Positions 10,565 to 21,117 of a stretch of DNA of 64,000 bases are shown here, in pieces. The position numbers and the translations under genes are program-made. The stretch's first letter is position 1. Each line of letters starts with the position of its first letter. Source of the DNA: Hanleya hanleyi (taxonomy: Eukaryota > Mollusca > Polyplacophora > Lepidopleurida > Hanleyidae); assembly GCA_036873755.1 (NCBI GenBank), contig JAVTVY010018970.1, positions 1 to 64,000 on the forward strand, read 5' to 3'. The notes under the pieces were generated by a model. It was not told the DNA's origin, ran no database searches, and saw only the letters and a list, made by a program, of their open reading frames with translations.

Positions 10565-11515
10565 TTACAAGCGTCTAGTCCGTCATTCATAATTCAGCCG
10601 TCGTCCATTAGAGAATATCCGCGTCCATAATCCAAAGACCTATTCCATATTCCATATAACAGTATTAGTACCAAATTCAAAAAGACGATCATGGTATACA
10701 TAAACATAGGCTTGTTTCCTGCAAGAGAGAAGCGGTCAACAGTTTTCAATGATGCCGGCAAGACATCATGATGTTCCAAAAATATCAAATCCGTTTCGCT
10801 TATCAGTATTCTTAATCCATAATACTCGTTGTGAAGTCGTCATCTAAAGAATGATGTATCTCAGTCACAGTGATTGTTACTGTTCATATGAGCACCATGA
10901 GGATCTTGAAGTACATGGGTTCATACGGCCCCTAGCCCCGGGTTAAGCGGAATTAGACACAAGTTACGAAACGTAGCGCCATAGATCTTGCACGCTACGT
11001 TCGTATTTTGCTATCAGCATGCGATATGTATCGCCAAATTTGAGAAACTTTGAGTCGAGGCGCTTGGTGGAATAGCCCTGTTTTATAAGTTTCTGCAACA
11101 ATGTTTTGTGACGTTGATTAAAATCGTCACATTTAACACAGGATCTAGCAAATGCTACTAAGCGAGATATGTATACGCCATATGCAGGTCCCACTGGAAT
11201 ATTACTTTCCAGAAAGGGATAGTTTACGATGTCGAAATTGTAATCATCTCTTTTGTCATACAGTCGACGAGAGAGAATGCCCGCTTCATTTTTTATAGAG
11301 ATATAGATCTAAATATTATGTGCCTGTAGGGCTGTCTGTAGTTTCCTTCAAATCCAGTGAAGGTGGATATATATCCTTCACTGCGTCATTTATATAGCGA
11401 TTATCTACAGCGAGAAGATCGTCTATATAGCGTTTGGTGGATGAGAAGGAACGGGCTTTGAATGGATCGGTTTTTGAAAGCGCCTGCATATAGTCATATG
11501 CCCAACGTTTTGAGG
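10565..11515 (-). mobile_element. Truncated Penelope-like element, C-terminal coding part and 3' end
   Basis: Minus-strand frames encode TKRYIDDLLAVDNRY (the RT catalytic YIDD, about 11395-11430), a SLDLKET segment, and then from 11194 down to 10964 VYISRLVAFARSCVKCDDF with NQRHKTLLQKLI and FGDTYRMLIAKYERS, ending at a stop near 10964. These are the palm motif and the C-terminal region of Penelope-like RTs. Frame changes occur between 11316 and 11200. Past the stop comes the conserved CTAATTCCGCTTAACCC...GGGGCTAGGGGCCGT block and about 330 bp of 3' region down to TTACAAGCGTCTAG at about 10566. The 5' part is missing beyond 11515, as usual for PLE truncations. Confidence 0.8.
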
Positions 11516-11684
11516 ACATTGTATAAAATAATACTCAATCGTATCTAACCAGCATGATGTACACGACGGATTTGCTTTATCTGTTACCGAACACTGTGAG
11601 AAGGATGGTATTAGTTGTCTCCCTTATCTACCGCATAGATGGCGCTACTGCAAAATAAGCCCGTTTATCCGGGTTACTGTTCAT

Positions 11685-11733
11685 TGCTACCATTTGCAAT
11701 ATTTTGGCCGCTACCATTTGCAATATTTTGGCG
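11685..11733 (+). repeat. Tandem duplication, 25-bp unit
   Basis: GCTACCATTTGCAATATTTTGGC occurs twice in succession (11687 and 11710 onward). It is a short local duplication of no evident function. Confidence 0.8.
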
Positions 11734-11829
11734 AGAAAACTTGGGACCGATATATTTTTTTTTATGCAACAATTACAATTATAAAAAGACAAGAGTTTGG
11801 GCTATTGAGAGAGAAGTACAGACCGCATT

Positions 11830-12060
11830 AAGCTATTTATACAGATGGTTCTAAAGATGAGAGAGTAGCGTGTGCTTCTATCTTAGTTCCAAAGCTAAAA
11901 CCTGTCGACTTCCAGATAAAAGTTCGATTATAACTGGCGTAGCAGAATCTGTGCTGCAAGAAACGTTTCGATCAAGCCATGACCAGGCGATGTAGAATAG
12001 GCCATACACGATTAATTCCCGAACATTTCCTTAAAAAGGAACCAGCCCCAAGGTGTACAC
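11830..12060 (+). pseudogene. LINE remnant: RNase H start joined to C-terminal piece
   Basis: TTTATACAGATGGTTCTAAAG encodes the RNase H signature YTDGSKDERVA, followed by ILVPKLKPV, which matches the same region of the long LINE near 31780. Near 11958 the sequence jumps to the C-terminal domain (TFRSSHDQAM-type sequence, RCRIGHTR block) seen intact at 32880-32990. It is therefore internally deleted, frameshifted and lacks a tail. Confidence 0.7.
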
Positions 12061-12320
12061 TACAAATAAAATTAAAGGAATAGTAAACTCTGCGTAAACT
12101 TGTGCTCGGCATGACAGAATTATGCCATCAGATTCCAAAAACACGGGTAGAAAAAATTAGCAAAATTCTACAGCTGAGTAACGATTTATCGTTCACACTT
12201 TAGCACTTCATGATCTACAACATGTTGGAATGACTGTGACGTTTTTATGTAGATGGCGCTGTGACAAAAATCCCGTTGTCATCCGGGCTCATCCAGCGTT
12301 TCCACTACTGCTATCGGGTG

Positions 12321-12623
12321 CAATCTCACGTTCGGCTATTTCCGTATTGGCGGAACGAGCCTCTCACATAGAACGCACAAATCCCCACCGGTGGGGAGCG
12401 TATGACGATCACGCATTGAGCCGGCTACGAAATAGTGCCTTTGATAATCGAGAGATCCAGGCGCATTTTATTGTGAAATTCAGTTAATTTTAACCAAACG
12501 AACATAATTCATTCAAGTTATGCAAAACTATTTCTATATTTAGTTGAATAATAGCAATCTATTCCCAGAACTCAGCAACTGGGCTAATTTCCGCCAATAC
12601 GGATATAGACGAATGCGAGATTG
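12321..12623. repeat. Inverted repeat, 34-bp arms
   Basis: CAATCTCACGTTCGGCTATT (12321) continues into TCCGTATTGGCGGA. Its reverse complement, with a few changes, lies at 12590-12623 (TCCGCCAATACGGATATAGA...). About 235 bp separates the arms. This may be a small foldback element. A 128-codon minus-strand frame over 12540-12926 crosses the right arm and has no recognisable features. Confidence 0.6.
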
Positions 12624-12930
12624 GTTTCGCCAAAAATTAATTGTGCGCATGATAAGATAAGATTCTTGTATTGAGCATCCCACTTGGGACAGAGTACAAA
12701 ACACATACAAAGTAGAATAAATAAGAAAGTAAACAAATAGGTGCGACGTTTCCGTTTCCGCTCCCAGAAATCCACTAGGCCAGAGGTCAGTTTTCGCAGC
12801 TAAAGTGAGTTCTGGGGCTAGATTGCTATCGGGTGATGTGGCCTGATATTCCGGCCTCAGAAAGAGAGCTCGAGAAATCATATGCAAAATGCCACATGTC
12901 AACCTGTATATCAATTCGACATTCATATAT

Positions 12931-13189
12931 CACGATCCTCATAATCGTCTCGGAGCGTAAAGAAAGGTCCACAGATCTGTCAAAAGCCATCGACACAATA
13001 GTTTACAATCGGTCTCCATGTTATTAGCTACACTGCCTGGAGCACAACTACGTCACAGGAATAATGTCCGGTGATATCGGTCATGTTAAATGCTGGACTG
13101 GTGCTATCTAAGATTTATAACATTGTAGTCTCGAAAAGTGCCCCCCCCCCCCCTGGTTCCGCGGCCCCTATTTAATTCAACGGTTCAAT
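12931..13189. other. Non-coding stretch with poly-C
   Basis: Nothing recognisable except a C homopolymer at about 13141-13153. Confidence 0.5.
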
Positions 13190-14400
13190 ATATACCACCA
13201 TGATCCATTTACATCTTGGCTGAGGGATGAATATCGTTAATCCAAAATTGTCAAGTTTGAGACAAGACGACCTAATTCTCTGAATTGGATCACAACTCTG
13301 CTTTTTTTCCATAAAATGATCCAAATATATGTATGCATTTGACATTGAATCATTAATCCAGCCACAATGATCAAGTTGTATCAGACAGAATTGTCTCCTA
13401 TTGGATAATCAGGTAATTGTAATTTGGTGTTGGATAAGGGATCCAGTGATTCTTGTATTGGATCTTTGAGGCTGTCTAATTTTCATGCAATATTAAGCCA
13501 TGGCCTATTGAGTCGTGATCAAGGTAAATTAAATCTATGATCCAGAATTGTCTTTCTATTGTGGTTCGGGATGTATACGGATAAAAGTGTATTGTTAACA
13601 AAAATATCTTACATGTACATCAGTTCAAGTTACTATTACATGAGCATGGTATATTTTGTTTGGCAGTCAGGGAGCTGATTTACAGAAGTTATAAAAAGTT
13701 ATAAACCTACAGAAGTGTTCAGTTGTGGTGCCCATTTGTCTGCAAAAAGTTGACTAGAGTGAAGATAGCATGATACTGGAGGAATTTTCACTTTCTATCT
13801 AAATAAAATAAACATTCAAAATACCATTAAAAGCAGTATGATAGGAAAGTATTTTCTGAAGTGCTGAAATGATAATCACTGAATATTTATATTCTTATTC
13901 TCATAAAGGCACACAGGTTTCTTGATTGTATCGTCAAAATTCACTGATCTTTTGATCCAGTGGTGAGACAAATCTGAGACACTCACTGACGTCTGTCGGT
14001 CTGCATGCAGTGTTTTGTCCATCATTATTGGATCGATGATCCAGTAATAAAGATTTTGGATCGATGACCCAGAAATAAAGATTTTGGATCGATGACCCAG
14101 AAATAAAGATACAATGTTACTATTTGCAACATTTTTTTATTTTTGTTGTTGTTGCGCATATGGATCATTTTATTTTTGGTGTATCGGCAGAGGATTAAAT
14201 AGCCATGTTGTGAAAAACAGTTTTTGACTGTGATGAGCCACATGTGAGCCAGACCGGTTTTTGATACAAAGTTGTTCACTTGGATTGGTTATAATTAACC
14301 ACATGTGTTTACAATATGAGCCACAATTGCGAATTCAAAAAGAAGCATTGAGCCAAATGAGGACAAATTCATAGTTGGCTCATTATGATGTCCAAACTTT
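13190..14400. repeat. Region dense in TGATCCA / TGAGCCA words
   Basis: A short word of the form TRAKCCAnAATTGTC recurs irregularly (13202, 13240, 13318, 13351, 13438, 13542 and, with GAGCCA, 14235-14350). A 28-bp unit TTTTGGATCGATGAYCCAGA is tandemly repeated about three times at 14028-14112. The density suggests the subterminal repeats of a TIR element, as in the 8.8- and 24-kb elements, but I could not define termini. No gene is seen. Confidence 0.5.
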
Positions 14401-14485
14401 GTTGGATAAGCCATGGCTCTTCTTCCTCTTTATTTTGTCTCGTACCTTCTTTTTTCTTTTGGCTCTTTTTAAATCCATTTTTTCT

Positions 14486-14622
14486 AGTGTATTCCATACC
14501 ACGAAAATCTCACAGTGAAACATATTCTGACCGACTGTATAGATTTTAGGATTGTAAGCGATTCTTTTTAACAAGCAGCTACTTCAGAAGATCTTATCAG
14601 TCGGGTAAAAGAAGTTAATGGA
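14486..14622 (+). pseudogene. LINE C-terminal fragment
   Basis: GTGTATTCCATACCACGAAAAT through GACTGTATAGATTTTAGGATTGT and CAGAAGATCTTATCAGTCGGG matches the Cys/His-containing C-terminal domain (C-I-P-C-H...H-I-L-I-D-C) of the LINE at 32990-33120. It has internal frameshifts and no 3' tail. Confidence 0.7.
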
Positions 14623-14639
14623 GTAGGAGGAGGGTATAT

Positions 14640-15105
14640 ATATATGAATATTAATATCATAATTAAGGAACAGGAACACAACACTAGGTTACATTGGCCA
14701 GAGAAGGGAATTTTTTTCTAAAAGTAAACTAAAACTACAGTTCCATAATACATAGTGTTGCATATAAATGCGCGCGACTTTAATCTCATGTAATGTATGT
14801 AAAAATCAGACAAAAATTACTGCGCGTCTAAGAAATAGCATTGCTTATGATACCTGTATATAGGCTACCCACACAATAAATTAATGTTCGAGCAATGTTA
14901 TAGGCGCATACGATGAGTATATATACATATGATCAATTGAATATTAATGCCTGTAGATAAGCTAAGGGCGTCAACCGATACATAATCCGAACAAATTAGA
15001 ATCAACACTTGTGACGGTCCCAAAATCCAATCGTAGGAAGTAGATTATATTATAAGATAAAATCAGTTTTGATAGCAGCGACTGCATTGATGTCACACAT
15101 GTACG
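14640..15105. other. Non-coding stretch, nothing recognised
   Basis: AT-rich with short TATATA runs. No gene or repeat partner was noticed. Confidence 0.5.
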
Positions 15106-15114
15106 CAATTGTGA

Positions 15115-15899
15115 AGGCTGAGAGACTATATAGGTTACATAAGCATTAGATTTTCAGTCTCCCAATTGTCGTATCGTTTCTATGTCCACGCCACAATGAT
15201 AAGCCCAGCTAGCTTTACTCCGTCGAAAACTATGCCCCGCTTAACCACGTGGGTCGATCCCAAAATTTTGACAAACACCCGTCCAACATTTTTTGGAAGG
15301 TGTTGACAGTTAATGGTGAAGTACATCCCATATTTGGGATGACGAAAGCTGGCCCCAACGATGGAGCTTCTGGAGCAAATGAGAAGGCGTGAAAAATAGC
15401 TTGGACTTGACAAAGTACATGATTTGACATCCGCGGCAAAGGAATGAAAAGTTGCCGTTGACTATATTGTATAGATTTGGTATGACTAACTTTTAACATG
15501 ATCCCCCAATGATGAAAAACAACATCCGAACGTTTGAGAGCCCATAGGGGAGGCAACTAATACATTGGCCCTACGCAGAATGCTAAAAACATAGTTAAGC
15601 AAGTTGCCCCAAAAACACAATGCAAGGCGTCACGCGTATCGAATGTCGACAAAATGTATAGTAGAATATCAGGAGTTATTGGTAATTTTCTACAGAGCGA
15701 GTCGCCTCGGATTCTACGTATCCCTTTTAGAACACAATTAAGATGAAAATTATCCGTAAGAGGACTTGGTAGTTTCCATTCTAAATAAAGCAGGCGTATA
15801 ATATTCAAATATTGTTTTACCGAAGTGTACTTCAAAGGTCTGGCTAAAAAGACAGCATATTCACACAACAAGTTAGTCGAGGCAGGTACTGGATTACAT
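15115..15899 (-). pseudogene. Tyrosine recombinase (DIRS/Crypton-like) pseudogene
   Basis: Reading the minus strand, 15895-15557 encodes a SAM-like core-binding domain (NPVPASTNLLCEYAVFLARP, KQYLNIIRLLYLEW, LKGIRRIRGD, LPITPDILLYIL). A shift near 15556 leads into the catalytic domain (PPLWALKRSDVVF, FIPLPR). A second shift near 15230 restores HSFRRSKASWAYHCGVDIET, containing the H-x-x-R box, then RQLGD-stop-KSNAYVTYI. A Trp is probably replaced by TGA, and the Tyr in NAY is a candidate nucleophile. The family resembles recombinases of DIRS retrotransposons or Cryptons. No RT or element ends are seen, so I cannot choose. It is dead from two shifts and one stop. Its upstream end abuts LINE sequence at about 15899. 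Confidence 0.75.
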
Positions 15900-15901
15900 T
15901 C

Positions 15902-15985
15902 CACCATCTTGAACATTCAACAATTAAATGACCGTAGATTTCATCCGTTCTTGAACATTCAACAATTAAATGACCGTAGATTTCA
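15902..15985 (+). repeat. 42-bp tandem duplication inside LINE RNase H
   Basis: CTTGAACATTCAACAATTAA and the following TGACCGTAGATTTCAT occur twice in succession (15908 and 15949). The same part of the LINE is also tandemly duplicated at 31967-32057 in the long copy. Confidence 0.85.
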
Positions 15986-16616
15986 TTAACAGATTGATGT
16001 GTTTTGTGGATGCCTAGCCACAATGGCATTAAAGGAAATACTGAAGCTGATGAAGTGGCTAAGACAGCCCTAGATAATGAGGTTTATCCTGTTGGAATAT
16101 ACCGATTTCAGACCCTCCATATGTGCTTATGCGAGAAAGCTGTTTCAATGTTTATGGGATGCTGTGAACTACAAAATTCATGAGATTCAAAAAACTGTAG
16201 GATATACTTATCCGAGCAGCCAGAAACGCTTCGATCAAGCCATGATCAGGCGATGTAGAATCGGCCATACACGATTAACTCTCGAACATTAACTAAAAAA
16301 GAAACAGCCCCAAGGTGTATTCCATGCCACGAAGATCTCACATGCAGTGAAGCATATTCTGATCGACTGTATAGATTTTAAGATTATAAGAGATTATTTT
16401 TATCAAGCAGCTACTTTAGAAGATCACGAACATTCACTAAAAAAGAGCCAGTCCTAAGGTGTATTCCATGCCACGAAGATCTCACAGTGAATCATACATG
16501 TATTCTTATCGACTGTATATATTTTAAGATTATAAGAGATTCTTTTTATCGAGCAGCTACTTTAGAAGATTTTTTTAGTCGGGTGAAAGTAGACTGACTT
16601 ATCTTAGGTTATTTGA

Positions 16617-16911
16617 TTCCATGCCATGAAGATCTCACGGTGAAACATATTCCCATAGACTGCATAGATTTTAAGATTGTTAGAGATACTTTTTATCGAG
16701 CAGCTACGCTGGAAGATCTTTTTAGCAGAGTAAAAGAAGATTGTATTTTGGATTATTTGAGAGAGATTGGTTTGTTGTACAAATTTTAATGTTTGTACCT
16801 GTTTTAACACATTAGGTTACCGAGTTGTTAAATAGAATACTTAGAATTTTGTTTGGTCGTCGTTATATTGCTGAATGCGACGTTAAACCTTAATTCTCTC
16901 TCTCTCTCTCT
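16617..16911 (+). mobile_element. 5'-truncated LINE nested in a LINE, with TSD
   Basis: The 295-bp insert starts TTCCATGCCATGAAGATC, carries the intact end of the C-terminal domain (ending RVKEDCILDYLREIGLLYKF at about 16730-16785) and its 3' region, and ends in a (CT)n tail. The host sequence CTTAGGTTATTTGA is duplicated at 16603-16616 and 16912-16925. This is a classic target-primed reverse transcription product and is younger than its host. Confidence 0.9.
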
Positions 16912-17120
16912 CTTAGGTTATTTGAGAGAAATCGTTTTTTTGCGTAAGTTTTAATGTGTGTATGTTTTAATGTGTTGGAGTACTAAGTTATTAACTTGAA
17001 TACTTAGAATTTTGTTTTATCGTCGCTATATAGCTGAAATATTGCTGAATATTGTTAAACCTTAATTCTCTCTCTCTCTCTCACCTGATAACACACATAG
17101 GTGACACGTACATAATTTTT

Positions 17121-17375
17121 TAGTAATAGAATCTTATTCAAACGGAAAATTCACACAGATTGCTGTATCAGGATTATCTGGTTTAATACTAAGCTTATGG
17201 TTATAAAAGATTTTCACAAATGAGACTTTCACTGAAATGTACCAATCATTTTTGGAGATCATATATAGGTCATTCGTTCTCAATTGTGTAAGTAAGCATT
17301 TTTTAAATAATTGAATCTTATTCAAATTAAAAGAAACAAGGTAGAATGCTGTATGAGGATATCTGTTTTTAAAAT
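17121..17375 (+). repeat. Imperfect direct repeat, about 65 bp
   Basis: AATAGAATCTTATTCAAA...GCTGTATCAGGATTATCTG at 17123 resembles AATTGAATCTTATTCAAA...GCTGTATGAGGATATCTG at 17309. The rest of 17090-17520 shows only a short AGGTCTTCATAA repeat near 17385-17415. Confidence 0.55.
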
Positions 17376-17521
17376 ATAGTTACGCTAGGTCTTCATAACT
17401 GGGAAGACACTAGGTCTTCATAATTGAGAAGACCTCCATTTGTAAATAATTTTCACTATTTGTACTCAACACGATCTAATATCAAAATTAGGGAAGGATG
17501 CTGAAGATCTAGCCACAACTG

Positions 17522-17615
17522 TTCCCCATATTTACAGGTAGACGCCATATTGCGTGTATTTGGCCCACTACTCATGCGCAGTTTCACAGTATGGCGTCTA
17601 CCGTAATATGGGGAA
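17522..17615. repeat. Short inverted repeat (hairpin)
   Basis: TTCCCCATATTTACAGGTAG then ACGCCATA at 17522-17549 is mirrored at 17588-17615 (TATGGCGTCTACCGTAATAT GGGGAA) with one small indel. The loop is about 38 bp. It may be a tiny foldback element. Confidence 0.7.
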
Positions 17616-17958
17616 GGTCAGGGTCGATGTGAAAACGGCTCGAGTACAGCTAATCACCAGCACCGAAAACTTTAATAAAGCGACAAGCGTGAAGAAAGGA
17701 ATTAGCTTCCCGAAAATAACAGGTAAGGAGCATCAAAATGAACTTTTATACGGTACGGATTATAGCACACGGAGATCCATACACGTCATCTGTGACTATC
17801 AACCGAAGGTATTATTCATAGAAACCGTTGTGACTACTGAAGATCGTGACCAGCAAACGAGTCAATGTAGGTCACGTTTCTTATTTTCATTGTTCGGAGA
17901 TATCTGGGCAGAAAATTTGGCTATGCTCTTTGTGATCACATCTACAATGTGTATATAG
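17554..17958 (+). CDS. Orphan 134-codon frame, doubtful
   Basis: The frame starts inside the hairpin and runs to a TAG at 17956. The protein has no recognisable motif. Its C-terminus (LFSLFGDIWAENLAMLFVIT) is hydrophobic. Composition does not clearly distinguish it from chance. It could be an exon, as an AG lies near 17537, but no donor or partner was found. Confidence 0.15.
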   Translation: MYLAHYSCAVSQYGVYRNMGKVRVDVKTARVQLITSTENFNKATSVKKGISFPKITGKEHQNELLYGTDYSTRRSIHVICDYQPKVLFIETVVTTEDRDQQTSQCRSRFLFSLFGDIWAENLAMLFVITSTMCI

Positions 17959-17959
17959 G

Positions 17960-18798
17960 TCTGCAAAAGTAAGGATGCATGACCGTCGAGCCTTCCATAG
18001 ATATATACTGAAAATAGTTCTTTAATTATAAATTAACCTATATTATATAAGGCGAAATATTAGTCCCATTGTTTGTCTATGTTAGGCTCTGATCGGTCCT
18101 CACATTCTATCAATTTAATACGGATTTCAGCACAGGCGGGGTTTCGTTTGTTTGCAATTGGTGGCTCATAGGTTTTGGGAGCAGGAAAGATGCGATTGGC
18201 AAAATAGCTGAGTACAGAATTTGTGGCTTCTTCCGCGTGGTTAGGGAATGACAGAAAAAGACGTAGTTCATGCAAGTCGTACATCGTATGACGTCTGTAA
18301 CTCTTTCGTGGGGATACCTTTTATCTCCGCCGGCAAGGTAAGCTCATTAGCGTGTTATATAATTTTAATCCACTCCATGTTCATCCAAAAGGTGAAGTTA
18401 GGAAATAAGCCCATTGCTCCAGATTAAACGGATTTTGAGTTATTCTTGGGCTGAATGTTCTCCGTCGGGGCATCTTTGTCGCTGACTGGATATTTTACTT
18501 TTCTTTGATTAAGGGAGTTTGTAATGGTAAAAGTCAGTGGGGCGAATTCCATTCAACGAACGCGAAGAGTGTTCTTTACTCCAGAAAGGCATCGCGTGGG
18601 TCGGAAAGCATTCAGACCGATAATCTATCTAACCGGTTAAACCTTGTGCAGTGGGTTTAGTTCCAAGCATTATCGTTTTGAATAGCATATATGGGTTTCA
18701 GTTACAACACGGTAATCAGCTCGCGAGGTTTGTAGGATGTTATTTCATTGCAGGTTCTAGTCGACAAGGCTTGCGTCAAATGTGAAATTATCTTAACA
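17960..18798. other. Unrecognised non-coding stretch
   Basis: No gene, repeat partner or element end was noticed. Confidence 0.5.
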
Positions 18799-18802
18799 TT
18801 AA

Positions 18803-19383
18803 CCCCACAGGCCTGACGGCCATTATGCATCACCGCGCAGCAAAACTTTGTACCCTATCTCAACGAAAAAAAAAAATATACATATGGGAGCTGACACTCC
18901 GTGGTTTTGTAATTTGTCATATTGGGGTCATTATGAGCCTATTTGCAGAATCTCCCTGACACCGGATCATGGAAAAATTAAAATGGCGATCTTGTGGGAT
19001 ACAAGAAATGTGATGTTTTCGGAATTCTACGTCAAAATTCCCGCTTTTCCGCGAGGGAAATTGGGTAGGAACTATTGTATTTCACATCAGATTATTATTT
19101 ACTAATTTATTATGAATAATTGCAAAGAGATTGCATAATTTAAAAAAATCAAAATTGTGACCGAAAAATCAAACAAACCATGGCTTTTTGAAATGACGTC
19201 ACTGTGACATCATCAAAGGGAATATCTGGTAGAGCGTGACCGAAGGGTATAGTGTGGTAAGTCTCAGATCCCTAGATTAAGAGGCAATTAAGTAAAAGAA
19301 TTATCGCGGGGCGGAGGTGGGGTGGTGAAATCCCCCCCCTCCACCCGGCTGGATATATCTCAAAAGGCCCAGGCCAGGTGGGG
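18803..19383 (-). mobile_element. piggyBac-like MITE, copy 2
   Basis: The left end TTAA-CCCCACAGGCCTG (TTAA at 18799-18802) and right end CCCAGGCCAGGTGGGG-TAAA are inverted. The interior matches the family in reverse orientation (GTCATATTGGGGTCATTATG, GGATCATGG, GTGATGTTTTCGG, TTATTATTTACTAATTTATTA, GGGTATAGTGTGGTAAGT). The right TTAA has drifted to TAAA. It has no coding capacity. Confidence 0.75.
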
Positions 19384-19386
19384 TAA

Positions 19387-21113
19387 ATTTACTTTCTCGT
19401 TTATGTTGGTTCGTAGTTTAAGAATGTCAACCCCTGTCTACTTCAATAACTTGTGTAACGATTGTTGTTCTGTGTTAATTAACTTTTGCAAGACGGCGAA
19501 AGTCGTCGACGACGCGCGGTCGAGTTCCAGATCACAATGTGATTATCCATCCGAGTGATGCTAGCTTAACCACAGAAGTCTGTATCAATTGATGGGACTA
19601 CATGCCTTTTAACGGTTGGATTAACATAAATCATTTGGGCTAACGAACAACACCAATCAGGCATGATGTAAATTGGGGCATGGGTAGACTACTTGTCACC
19701 GCCTTTAACACTAAGAATTGCTGTCAACGAACTGGAATCTGCTGCAACTCGTAGTAATACACTTTGCGAATAAACGGCTTTCCTATAATCCAATATAACG
19801 GTCAATATTACTATTGCAAGTATATTACAATTTCCCCTTCTTGGCAAAGCACAAATACAAGACCAGGATGGGTGTTTTCTAATAAATCTTCCGATCATGC
19901 AGTCACTAACAAACAACTCGATCAATGATTTTCTGATCTCTGCGTCACAGTGACCGGTCCTGGTCTTTAACTTTTTGACCGCAATATTGATGAACGACAT
20001 CTGCGCCAACCCATGGCTATAGTGGCGTAATTTGAATAAAATCGAAGTTTTTTTTTTACAAAAAGAGTTCACTAACTAAATACCGATGGGTTGGAAGGAG
20101 AAGTCGAAGAGAGAGAATCTGAATTCTGTAGATGTAGGTCATCGCCAGCTAAAGCCTAATTCGGTTATCTTTCGGTTTCATTAGAGGCGCACTGGTGGAG
20201 GGAACTTCGAAAACTACTAATAAAAAGGCCTTCAGAATTAGTTTTTAATTAGTGATTAACCATTCAATTATTCCAGAATGTTAACTATATAATGTATACG
20301 ATAACTTCTGTCATATATAGAAATTGTAGATAGATATTCCCGATAATAAAATAGATTTCGAAAAAAATATCTGGAATAGGGTCTCAATATCTATTTGAAA
20401 TAATTGCAGGGACATTTGGTCAGGTGCAGCCGAGGTCACCACTTACATGAAGCACATGCCTGCAATCTTAAAGAGTCCCCAAAATAAACTAAACCTCGTG
20501 TCATAGTTATCATATCGGCAATCATGTGGGCCCCTGTACTGTACAAATGAACCAGTGATCGAAGAAATTCTTCCAACAACCGTGTTACAGAAAACATTAC
20601 AACACAATGATACAGAAATAATGAAATACAGTGAAGTAAATACTATATTTCACAAGAATCAAATCCGAGTACTCGGGTGGGAATGCTATGTTCATTAACA
20701 TATTTATCCGATAAAAGTACCCCATATATTCTGCTTACCGTCTGTTTGAAGAAATAAAGGGACTATCGGTTTGCGTGTATATGTGTAATTGAGTTTGCTG
20801 TAGACGGTTGCCCATCACCAGTTGACTGTTAATTGGGAAAACCGCGTCAGGCCATATAAGGATCTGTTGAGCAGCATCTTAAAAGCCGATAGCAATTGAA
20901 ATCCATAAAGAAGCGGGTCGTGACTGCTGTCATTAAATTCTCCAAGACTATATTACCGTAGGCACGCTATCTGTATACCGCTCTCGAGTACCAACCCGGT
21001 CAGAGGCGTAAAAAGAAACCTTTGGAATACAAAACCGAATAATCTGAATATATTTAAGGACATGAATATGTGTTTCTCCGGGATGGTATATTAACATCAA
21101 ACACATTTGTGTG
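19387..21113. other. Unrecognised stretch
   Basis: The longest frame is 127 codons on the minus strand (19689-20072) and has no recognisable motif. I see no repeats shared with the rest of the window. Confidence 0.45.
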
Positions 21114-21117
21114 TTAA

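Larger units (their letters stand above)
15900..17083 (+). mobile_element. LINE (Nimb/I-like) 3' part, host of a nested LINE
   Basis: It begins inside RNase H. LWMPSHNGIKGNTEADEVAK (about 16006-16065) is the C-terminal RNase H signature. The C-terminal domain follows (QKRFDQAMIRRCRIGHTRLT at about 16220-16280). A segment of this domain is duplicated at 16425-16600. At 16603-16616 the element is interrupted by another LINE copy, and it resumes at 16926 (GAGAAATCG...), with a 3' region GACGTTAAACC-like end and a (CT)n tail to 17083. Multiple frameshifts show it is inactive. Confidence 0.8.

Noticed and set aside
10860..11000. Hammerhead ribozyme in the Penelope 3' region
   Set aside because: PLEs often carry one, but I could not find CUGANGA and GAAA cores with supporting stems on either strand.
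16860..17083. (CT)n tracts as independent microsatellites
   Set aside because: Each lies exactly at the end of a LINE 3' UTR (16911, 17083, 33310, 38192), so they are element tails.
19689..20072. 127-codon minus-strand frame as a gene
   Set aside because: No motif, no splice context and no homologous copy; length is within chance for this much non-coding DNA.
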